Below are positions 49,518 to 56,079 of a DNA stretch of 56,079 nt, one piece after another (the stretch's first letter is position 1; the number at the start of each line of letters is the position of its first letter). Position numbers and translations under genes: made by a program. The DNA comes from Betaproteobacteria bacterium HGW-Betaproteobacteria-6 (lineage in GTDB: Bacteria; Pseudomonadota; Gammaproteobacteria; Burkholderiales; Rhodocyclaceae). Below the pieces are notes generated by a model that worked only from the letters and a program-made list of their open reading frames with translations, made no database searches and was not told where the DNA came from. The DNA is taken from contig PHCF01000002.1 of assembly GCA_002842145.1 (NCBI GenBank), positions 1 through 56,079 of the forward strand, read 5' to 3'.

Positions 49518-49552
49518 ATAGGCTGGAATTGGCAAAGTCTCATGGAAATAGA

Positions 49553-50419
49553 TCAGGCGCCGAGTCCGAGCAGACGCATGGCGTTCTGCTTCAGAATCAA
49601 CGGGGCCACCTCAGGCCTGAAGCCGGCCTTTTCGAAATCAGCCAGCCAGCGGTCAGGGGTGATTAACGGGAAATCCGAGCCGAACAGGATGCGGTCGCGG
49701 AGCAGCGTGTTCGCGTACTGGACCAGTTGCGGCGGGAAATAGCGCGGCGACCAGCCGGACAGATCGATCCACATGTTCGGCTTGTGCAGGCAGAGCGAGA
49801 GCGCCTCGTCCTGCCAGGGCCAGCTCGGATGGGCCATGACGATCTGCATGTCGGGGAAGTCGATGGCGACGTCTTCGAGCAGCATCGGCCGGGAATTGGC
49901 GACGCGCAGGCCACCGCCAGCCCGCATGCCGCTACCGATGCCCGAATGGCCGGTGTGGAAAATCGCCGGCAACTTGTACTCGGCGATCACTTCGTAGAGC
50001 GGCCAGGCAAAACGGTCGTAGGGTAGAAAACCCTGTACCGTCGGATGGAACTTGAACCCCTTGACCCCGTACTCCTCGATCAGGCGGCGGGCTTCGCGGG
50101 CGCCCATGACCCCCTTGTGCGGATCGATGCTGGCGAAGGCAATCATCATGTCGCTGTTGTCGCGCGCCGCCTCGGCGATTTCCTCGTTGGGAATCCGTCG
50201 GCGGCCGATCTGGGCTTCGGCATCGACCGTGAACATGACCAGGCCGATCTTCCGCTCGCGATAATAGGCAATGGTTTCGGCGATGGTCGGCCGGCGGTCG
50301 GAGCCGAAATACTTGTCCGCCGCCCGGTCGAAGTCCTCGCCGAAGGGATCATGTCCTTGGCAGCACGATACTTCGGCATGGGTGTGGAAATCGATGGCAA
50401 CCAGCGCATCCGTGTCCAT
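49553..50419 (-). CDS. Amidohydrolase-2 family protein
   Basis: A 288-residue amidohydrolase-superfamily protein of the ACMSD/gamma-resorcylate-decarboxylase type. HxH is at residues 12-14 (AIDFHTHAEV), the second metal-ligand histidine is in LPAIFHTGHSG (about 165), VMAHPSWPWQDEA is typical, and the catalytic aspartate is in RILFGSDFPL near 255. It lies 20 bp after the feruloyl-CoA synthase gene and is likely co-transcribed with it. Possible roles are decarboxylation of an aromatic acid or hydrolysis of a 4-hydroxyphenyl-beta-ketoacyl-CoA, as for CouO-like proteins of p-hydroxycinnamate degraders. These are guesses from context. Confidence 0.85.
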   Translation of the reverse strand: MDTDALVAIDFHTHAEVSCCQGHDPFGEDFDRAADKYFGSDRRPTIAETIAYYRERKIGLVMFTVDAEAQIGRRRIPNEEIAEAARDNSDMMIAFASIDPHKGVMGAREARRLIEEYGVKGFKFHPTVQGFLPYDRFAWPLYEVIAEYKLPAIFHTGHSGIGSGMRAGGGLRVANSRPMLLEDVAIDFPDMQIVMAHPSWPWQDEALSLCLHKPNMWIDLSGWSPRYFPPQLVQYANTLLRDRILFGSDFPLITPDRWLADFEKAGFRPEVAPLILKQNAMRLLGLGA

Positions 50420-50439
50420 GATGTGATCCTCGATGCGTC

Positions 50440-52308
50440 TTAGCCGCGGGCTTCGATGATGAAGTCATCCTGGCCGGCGTACAGCGCCTCGATCAATTCG
50501 GCACGGCGGGTCAGGACGGCGCGCTGGTTGATCGAGCCCTTGTCGGTCACTTCGCTATGATCGATTGAGGGCAGCGTCTCCAGCAGGCGGATCCAGGCGA
50601 TGCGGTTGGCTGAGCCGGTGGCGGTCTGGTTGGCGCTGGCCAGAAGTGTCCGGAAATAGTCACGCACCTTCGGGTGGGTCATGACTTCGAACAGATCGGC
50701 TTCTTCACCGAGGCCGGCCAGTTGACGGCATTCGGCCGGACGTCCGAAGATCAGCAGGCCGATATCGTCGCGGTTCATGCCGGTGACCACGACATCCTGT
50801 ACATAGGGGGCGCCGGCCGTGATGATCTTGGCGCGCAAAGGGCCGACACTGACGAAAGTGCCAGATGACAGCTTGAAATCCTCGGCGATCCGGCCGTCGA
50901 AGACCAGGCCCAGGGCCGGTTCGTTGACGTCGACAAAGCGCAGCGCATCATCGGTGCAGTAAAAGCCTTCTTCGTCGAACACCTCGCGGGTCTGTTCAGG
51001 ATTCCGCCAATAGCCGGGCATGACGTGCGGGCCGCGCATGCGCGCTTCCAGCTTGCCGTCGACTGGCACCAGCTTGACCTCGCAGCCGGGGGCCGGCAGA
51101 CCGATGTAGCCGGCACCGATCACGCCGCCGGTGGTGAACAGGCAGGAGGGCGAAGTTTCAGTCATGCCCAGACCGGCCATCATCAGGATGCGATGGCCGC
51201 AATGAGCTTCGGTGACCCGGTCGAGGCGATCCCAGGCGGCTTGCGAAAGTCCGGCGCCGGCGAAAAAGAAGAGCTTGAGGCGGGCGAAGAAGACCTCGCG
51301 CAGCTGGGCATCCTGCTCGAGGACGATGGTCAGGTCTTCCCAGGCTTTCGGGACGTTGAAATAGACGGTGGGCGAAATTTCCCGCAGGTTGCGCAGGGTT
51401 TCGCCGAAGCGCCTGGGGGTCGGCTGGCCGTCGTCGATGTACAGGCTGCCACCGTTGTACAGGGCAATGCCGACGTTATGGCTGCCCCCGAAGGTGTGGT
51501 TCCAGGGCAACCAGTCAACCAGCACCGGCGGCTCTTCGGCAAAGACCGGGAAGGTTTGCAGCAGCATCTGTTGATTGGCACAGAGCATGCGCTGGGTGGT
51601 GACCACGGCCTTCGGCAACTTGGTCGAGCCTGAGGTGAACAGGAACTTGGCAATGGTGTCCGGGCCGACTGCGGCATTCGCGGCATCGACATTGCGTGGT
51701 TCGGTTGCCAGGAGTTCCGCGAAGCCGGTGCTCGGCCGTTCCGGCAACGCCCCCTTGCCCAAAATGACCTCGGTTCCGGCGTCGACCGTAGCAGCGATGG
51801 CCTTGGCGAAGGCATTGCCATCGGCTGCATAAATGGCGCCGGGGGTGACCGTGCCGATGATATGGCGCAGTTTCCCGAAATCGGTCGCTACCAGCGAATA
51901 GGCGGGCGAGACCGGCGAATACGGGATGCCGACGTACATCGCGGCGAGCATCAGCTGAATATGGTCGAGGTCATTGCCGGAGAGCACCAGCAAGGGACGG
52001 TCGACCGACAGTCCGTGGTCGAGCAGCCACTGGCCAATGTGCCGGATTCGGTCAAGCATCCCGGCATAGCTGATATGGATCCACGCGCCGTCCTGACCGC
52101 GTGCCGCCATCAGGGTGCGCTCCGGGAACGCCAGCGCCCCGGAAACCAGCCGGTCGGTCAGGCGGAGCGGATAGTCGCCAAGCGCCTCAAGCGAGCGGAT
52201 ATACCAACTGCCGTCGGCTTGCTGGCGAAATTCTGGGGGCGGATGGCCGATACTGACCGGCCGATAGTCGGATTCGACAATGCGTTGAAATGCGGGGGCG
52301 TTCATCAT
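50440..52308 (-). CDS. fcs: Feruloyl-CoA synthase
   Basis: A 622-residue acyl-CoA synthetase of the ANL superfamily. The ATP-binding motif is LFTSGSTKLPKAVV (about 227), and LMMAGLGMTETSPSCLFTTGG (about 375) contains the adenylate-forming TE motif. The C-terminal DGRIAEDFKLSSGTFVSVG segment is a feature of feruloyl-CoA synthases and their near relatives. It activates ferulate and p-coumarate with ATP and CoA. The ATG is 53 bp downstream of the acyl-CoA dehydrogenase gene. With vdh and the partial ech-like gene it makes a complete side-chain removal set. Confidence 0.88.
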   Translation of the reverse strand: MMNAPAFQRIVESDYRPVSIGHPPPEFRQQADGSWYIRSLEALGDYPLRLTDRLVSGALAFPERTLMAARGQDGAWIHISYAGMLDRIRHIGQWLLDHGLSVDRPLLVLSGNDLDHIQLMLAAMYVGIPYSPVSPAYSLVATDFGKLRHIIGTVTPGAIYAADGNAFAKAIAATVDAGTEVILGKGALPERPSTGFAELLATEPRNVDAANAAVGPDTIAKFLFTSGSTKLPKAVVTTQRMLCANQQMLLQTFPVFAEEPPVLVDWLPWNHTFGGSHNVGIALYNGGSLYIDDGQPTPRRFGETLRNLREISPTVYFNVPKAWEDLTIVLEQDAQLREVFFARLKLFFFAGAGLSQAAWDRLDRVTEAHCGHRILMMAGLGMTETSPSCLFTTGGVIGAGYIGLPAPGCEVKLVPVDGKLEARMRGPHVMPGYWRNPEQTREVFDEEGFYCTDDALRFVDVNEPALGLVFDGRIAEDFKLSSGTFVSVGPLRAKIITAGAPYVQDVVVTGMNRDDIGLLIFGRPAECRQLAGLGEEADLFEVMTHPKVRDYFRTLLASANQTATGSANRIAWIRLLETLPSIDHSEVTDKGSINQRAVLTRRAELIEALYAGQDDFIIEARG

Positions 52309-52361
52309 GTCTCCAGATTTTTTGGTTTTTTCTTGGTGAAGCGGCGGTTTTCGATAGGGGC

Positions 52362-54152
52362 TCAGGCCATCAGCGCGGATTCCGGTAAGTTTGCAATGTC
52401 GATCGAGGCCATGACGGTTTCGGTGTAGGCGCGGACCTGAGGCGCATAGGTTGCAAACCAGAATTCGCCGATCGCCAGCACGCCGCGCAGGTAATCGCCG
52501 TTATCCGGCGCCTCGGCCAAGGCGGCATGGGCGGCGCGCGTCGCCTGGGCAATCCGCCAGCCGGCGCAGACCAGGCCGCACAGGTGCAGGAAGGGGTGCG
52601 CCGCAGTTTGCACGGCGTCGAGTCGGGCCTTGCCGTTGGCCAGCAGGAATTTGCCGGCCCGTTCGAGATTGCCGACATTGACCGACAAGGCGTGGCCGTG
52701 TCCGGCCAGGTCGGGGACCAGGGCGAGCGCCGCGGCCTCGGCACGGATGTCGGCCATAAGTTCGCGCAGAGTCGCCCCGTTTTCGCGCAGGATTTTCCGG
52801 CCGACCAGATCGTTCGCCTGGATGCCGGTTGTGCCCTCGTAGATCCGAGTAACCCGCGAGTCGCGATAATGCTGGGCAATGCCGGTTTCCTCGACGAAGC
52901 CCATGCCGCCGAAAACCTGGATCGCATCGTCGCAGACGATATTCCCGGTTTCCGTGTTCCAGGCCTTGAGCACCGGCATCAGCAGGTCGATGTAGCGGCG
53001 GCAGCGATCGGCAACTTCCGGATCGGGGTTGTGGTGGGCGTGATCGAACCAGCCGGCTGCCGTATAGACCAGCGCCCGCATGGCGAACAGCCGGGTACGC
53101 ATGGCCAGCAACTGGCGCTTGACGTCGGCGTGATGGACGATCGGCTGGCCGACTTCGCCGCTCACCGCGTTGCGGCCCTGGACCCGTTCGTTGGCGTAAC
53201 GCAGCGCCATCTGATAGGCCCGCTCGGCGACCCCGACGCCCTGTACGCTGACCCCAAAACGGGCGTCGTTCATCATCACGAACATGGTTTCGATGCCGCG
53301 ATTCAGTTCGCCGATCAGGTAGCCGACGGCACCGTCCCGGTCTCCGTAGGCCATCGTGCAGGTCGGGCTGCCGTGGATGCCCATCTTGTGCTCCAGCGAC
53401 ACCGCCCGCACATCGTTCCGGGCGCCCAGGCGGCCATCACCGTCGCTCAGGAACTTCGGCACCAGGAACAGGGAAATGCCCTTGATCCCGGAGGGCGCGT
53501 CGGGCAGGCGGGCGAGCACTAGATGCACAACGTTGTCGGCCATTTCGTGGTCGCCGTAGGAGATGAAGATCTTCTGGCCGAACAGTCGGTAGCTGCCGTC
53601 GCCGGTATCCTCAGCGCGCATGCGGAGGGCGGCCAGGTCGGAACCGGCTTGCGGCTCGGTCAGGCTCATGTTGCAAGCCCACTCGCCGCTGACGATCTTC
53701 GGCAGGTAGCGCGCTTTCAGCTCATCGCTGGCGGCAAACTCCAGGGCTTCGGTCTGGCCGAGCGTCAACTGGGGCAGCATGGTAAAGGCCAGGTTGGCCG
53801 AAAACCACATTTCCCAGACCGGGGCCGACAGCGCCTTGGGCAGCCCCTGGCCACCATACTCGGCGGGTAGCGACAGGCCTAGCCAGCCGCTGGCCACGAA
53901 CTGGTCCCAGGCTTCCTTCCAGCCGTGCGGGACAAGGACCTGTTCGCCGTCGAGACGGCACCCTTCAGTATCGCCGCCCCTGTTGAGCGGGGCCAGGACG
54001 CCGGATGCAAATTTGTCGGCCTCCTCCAGGATGCTGTAGATCAGCTCCGGTTCGGCTTCTTCGCAACCGGGCAGGGTCGCGATGCCGGCGACGCCAACCA
54101 GTTCGTCCAGGATAAACCGCATATCGCGCAAGGGGGCACCATAGGTGTCCAT
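52362..54152 (-). CDS. Acyl-CoA dehydrogenase (DmdC/long FadE-like subgroup)
   Basis: A 596-residue FAD-dependent acyl-CoA dehydrogenase. The substrate and FAD motifs are CNMSLTEPQAGSDLAALR (about 165) and DAIQVFGGMGFVEETGIAQHYRD with RIYEGTTGIQANDLVGRK (about 425-460), which match the long, about 600-residue subgroup. The catalytic glutamate is probably in the IYEGTTG segment. In this location it may oxidise phenylpropanoyl-CoA (dihydroferuloyl- or dihydrocoumaroyl-CoA) to the unsaturated thioester for the fcs/ech branch, which is inferred from the neighbours. Confidence 0.9.
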   Translation of the reverse strand: MDTYGAPLRDMRFILDELVGVAGIATLPGCEEAEPELIYSILEEADKFASGVLAPLNRGGDTEGCRLDGEQVLVPHGWKEAWDQFVASGWLGLSLPAEYGGQGLPKALSAPVWEMWFSANLAFTMLPQLTLGQTEALEFAASDELKARYLPKIVSGEWACNMSLTEPQAGSDLAALRMRAEDTGDGSYRLFGQKIFISYGDHEMADNVVHLVLARLPDAPSGIKGISLFLVPKFLSDGDGRLGARNDVRAVSLEHKMGIHGSPTCTMAYGDRDGAVGYLIGELNRGIETMFVMMNDARFGVSVQGVGVAERAYQMALRYANERVQGRNAVSGEVGQPIVHHADVKRQLLAMRTRLFAMRALVYTAAGWFDHAHHNPDPEVADRCRRYIDLLMPVLKAWNTETGNIVCDDAIQVFGGMGFVEETGIAQHYRDSRVTRIYEGTTGIQANDLVGRKILRENGATLRELMADIRAEAAALALVPDLAGHGHALSVNVGNLERAGKFLLANGKARLDAVQTAAHPFLHLCGLVCAGWRIAQATRAAHAALAEAPDNGDYLRGVLAIGEFWFATYAPQVRAYTETVMASIDIANLPESALMA

Positions 54153-54250
54153 TCATTTCTCCAGCAGCGAATCGGGGGTGCCCGATCCGGAAAATTCAGC
54201 ATTGCCTTTCAGTGGCCGGCCCCAAAACGTATTCAGAGTCGGCCGATCGA

Positions 54251-55705
54251 TCACACCGGGTAGTGGCGCGGCGTCGTCTGGACGGTGATCCAGCGCAGGT
54301 CGGTAAACTCCGCGACCCCGGCCTTGCCGCCGAAGCGGCCGTAGCCGGAGGCCTTGACCCCGCCGAAGGGCATTTGCGCCTCGTCATGGACGGTGGACGA
54401 ATTGATATGGCAGATACCGGACTCGATGCGCTTGGCGACTGCCATGGCGCGGCCGATATCCTTGCTGAAGACCGAGGCGGAAAGCCCGTATTCGCTGTCG
54501 TTGGCGAGACGAATCGCTTCGTCGTCGTTGGCCGCACGCAATACCGTGACCACCGGGCCGAAGGCTTCCTCCTGGTAAAGTTCCATCGCTGGCGTCAGCC
54601 CATCGACCAGGACCGGTTGCAGAACGGCACCGTCGAGCTGGACCGGGCCGGTGGCGACACGGGCGCCCTTGCCGGCCGCGTCGTCGACCAGGCGTTTTAC
54701 GCGGGCGGCGGCTTCGGGCGACACCATGGCGCCCAGGGCGCAACCTTCGGTACCCGGCTTGCCGGCCTTCAGCGTCGCTACCTTGGCGGTCAGCTTGGCA
54801 ACGAAGGCATCGGCCACCGCGCTGGCGACGATGATGCGATCCGTGGACATGCAGATCTGGCCCTGGTTGAAGAAGGAGCCGAAAGCGGCCGATTCGACGG
54901 CTTCGTCGAGGTCGGCGTCGTCGAGGATGAGCATCGGGTTCTTGCCGCCCAGTTCAAGCACGGCCGGCTTGAGATGTTTCGCGGCCAGCTGGCCGATGAT
55001 GCGGCCTACTGCGGTCGACCCGGTGAAATTGACTCTTTTCACCGCCGGGTTGGCGATCAGGCGTTCGACCAGGGCGGGCGCATCGGCCGGCGCATTGGTC
55101 ACGACATTGACGACGCCGGCCGGGAAACCGGCTTCGACGAAAACCTGGCCGATCAGGCGGTGTACCGCCGGGGTCTGTTCCGAGGCCTTGAGGACTACCG
55201 TATTGCCGCAGGCGAGCGGCACGGCGATGGCGCGCGTACCGAGAATCACCGGCGCATTCCACGGTGCGATGCCGAGCACGACGCCGGCAGGCTGGCGCAG
55301 GGCCATTGCCAGGTTGCCTTCGATATCGCTCGGGATCACTTCACCGCCGACCTGGGTGACCAGGCCTGCCGCATCGCGCAGCATGTTGGCTGCCAGCATG
55401 GCGTTAAAGCCATACCAGATCGGCGTTGAGCCGGCCTCGGCAACGCCCAGCTCGATGAAGTCCTTGGCATGGCCGTCCATGATGTCGGCGGCCTTCAGCA
55501 GCAGCTTGCGGCGCTCGCTCGGCGGCATTGCCGACCAGGCCGGAAAGGCAGCGGCAGCGGCCGCGACGGCGGCGTCGGCGTCGGCCGGCGTGGCAGCGGC
55601 AACGACCGAAGCCACTTCACCACTGACCGGGTTCCGGCGCTCGAAAGTCGCCCCGTTTGAAGCCGGGCAGGCCACACCGCCAATCAACAATTTTACGTTG
55701 TTCAT
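54251..55705 (-). CDS. vdh: Vanillin/benzaldehyde-type aldehyde dehydrogenase
   Basis: A 484-residue NAD(P)-dependent aldehyde dehydrogenase. The catalytic glutamate is in VLELGGKNPM (about 250) and the catalytic cysteine in NQGQICMSTDRI (about 284); FTGSTAVGRIIG supplies the nucleotide-binding glycine region, and GIAPWNAPVILG is typical of the vanillin and salicylaldehyde dehydrogenase group. It would oxidise vanillin to vanillate, or 4-hydroxybenzaldehyde to 4-hydroxybenzoate. The ATG at 55705 with AGAGGAG upstream is preferred over an ATG 141 bp earlier in the neighbouring gene. It lies 52 bp after the ech-like gene. Confidence 0.9.
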   Translation of the reverse strand: MNNVKLLIGGVACPASNGATFERRNPVSGEVASVVAAATPADADAAVAAAAAAFPAWSAMPPSERRKLLLKAADIMDGHAKDFIELGVAEAGSTPIWYGFNAMLAANMLRDAAGLVTQVGGEVIPSDIEGNLAMALRQPAGVVLGIAPWNAPVILGTRAIAVPLACGNTVVLKASEQTPAVHRLIGQVFVEAGFPAGVVNVVTNAPADAPALVERLIANPAVKRVNFTGSTAVGRIIGQLAAKHLKPAVLELGGKNPMLILDDADLDEAVESAAFGSFFNQGQICMSTDRIIVASAVADAFVAKLTAKVATLKAGKPGTEGCALGAMVSPEAAARVKRLVDDAAGKGARVATGPVQLDGAVLQPVLVDGLTPAMELYQEEAFGPVVTVLRAANDDEAIRLANDSEYGLSASVFSKDIGRAMAVAKRIESGICHINSSTVHDEAQMPFGGVKASGYGRFGGKAGVAEFTDLRWITVQTTPRHYPV

Positions 55706-55757
55706 TTTGTCTCCTCTGTTCGGAAATGTGCCGGTGCGTGGCGCCCGGCATCCTGTT

Positions 55758-56079
55758 TTAGCGCTTGTAGGTTTGCAGGCCCGGCTTGATGGTCTTGTCG
55801 TCGAGGAACTGCTTGAGGCCCTTGGCGCGGCCCTGTTCCGGATCACGACCGTTCGACTGGTCGACTTTGGCGTAGAGGTAATCCTCGTTCTGCTCCCAGT
55901 TCAGTTCGCGGCAACGCTTGAAGCCATGCTTGGCATAGCGCAGGACAGCCGGGTTCTTTTCCAGTAGTTTGGAAGCCAGCGCCTTGACCTCGTCGCGCAA
56001 CTGGGCGCGCGGCACGCTCTTGTTGACCAGGCCCATCTTGGCCGCCTGCTTGCCGGTCCAGGTTTCGCCGGTCATTACG
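55758..56079 (-). CDS. ech: p-Hydroxycinnamoyl-CoA hydratase/lyase, C-terminal part (cut by window end)
   Basis: At least 107 residues of the crotonase-family hydratase/lyase (Ech/FerB/HCHL), which converts feruloyl-CoA to vanillin and acetyl-CoA. The visible part starts within GETWTGKQAAKMGLVNKSVP and ends with NGRDPEQGRAKGLKQFLDDKTIKPGLQTYKR; the KYAKHGFKRCRELNWEQNEDYLYAK-like segment just before is distinctive of HCHL rather than of ordinary enoyl-CoA hydratases. The N-terminal half, with the oxyanion-hole glycine and the catalytic glutamate, is beyond base 56079. Completeness and start cannot be judged. Confidence 0.87.
   Translation of the reverse strand, partial: VMTGETWTGKQAAKMGLVNKSVPRAQLRDEVKALASKLLEKNPAVLRYAKHGFKRCRELNWEQNEDYLYAKVDQSNGRDPEQGRAKGLKQFLDDKTIKPGLQTYKR

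Overview
The window looks like a chromosomal segment of a GC-rich betaproteobacterium, probably of the Rhodocyclaceae (inferred from protein character: PmdAB-like dioxygenase, betaproteobacterial porin, SulP/RNase G/ProQ housekeeping genes; no 16S gene is present to confirm it). GC-rich chromosomal DNA (1 to about 6,073 and about 33,278 to 56,079) flanks a visibly AT-richer island of 27.2 kb (about 6,074 to 33,277).

Left flank (1-6,074): the end of msrA, a SulP anion transporter with a STAS domain, a tandem universal stress protein, a thioredoxin-like protein, a U32 peptidase-family (YegQ/TrhP-like) gene and rng (ribonuclease G). The island is inserted at the last codons of rng: a 26-bp perfect direct repeat lies at 6,048-6,073 and again at 33,252-33,277. 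rng stays intact (its stop changes from TAA to TAG), but it is now separated from the dienelactone hydrolase gene that originally began about 22 bp after it.

Island: a tyrosine integrase lies just inside attL; paired 12-bp-spaced GGGTAGCTA repeats sit near both ends. A plus-strand core module follows (unknown protein, Zn-ribbon/glycine-zipper protein, DUF932, YqaJ-type nuclease, Cys-containing RDF-like protein). The middle is a stack of anti-phage candidates: a prokaryotic viperin coupled to a HicA-like protein; a 649-aa protein of unknown family; a four-gene ABC-three-component (ABC-3C, Lamassu-related) operon with a separate small membrane protein; and a long minus-strand operon of RHH regulator, SNF2-like helicase, DUF4391, 48-aa peptide, type III Mod, RhuM, an orphan DarG C-terminal domain and type III Res. 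The right end carries P4/satellite-like genes (Inovirus Gp2/YagK-like, YfjI/DUF3987, AlpA). I see no capsid, terminase or conjugation genes, so this is best described as an integrative, satellite-like defence island.

Right flank (33,278-56,079): dienelactone hydrolase, ProQ, then aromatic catabolism. A LysR gene diverges from a second, divergent ligAB pair. After an MFS transporter and an aldo/keto reductase comes the protocatechuate 4,5-cleavage operon (ligJ-K-I-A-B-C), a porin, a TRAP transporter (dctPQM), an amidohydrolase, and ferulate side-chain genes (fcs, acyl-CoA dehydrogenase, vdh, partial ech). Together they would carry ferulate or p-coumarate to vanillin or 4-hydroxybenzaldehyde and the corresponding acid, and protocatechuate to pyruvate plus oxaloacetate; the vanillate demethylase or 4-hydroxybenzoate hydroxylase link is not in the window. 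A 16-bp motif is shared upstream of the ligJ and dctP operons, and a roughly 38-bp dispersed repeat occurs five times in the chromosomal parts and not, as far as I could see, in the island.
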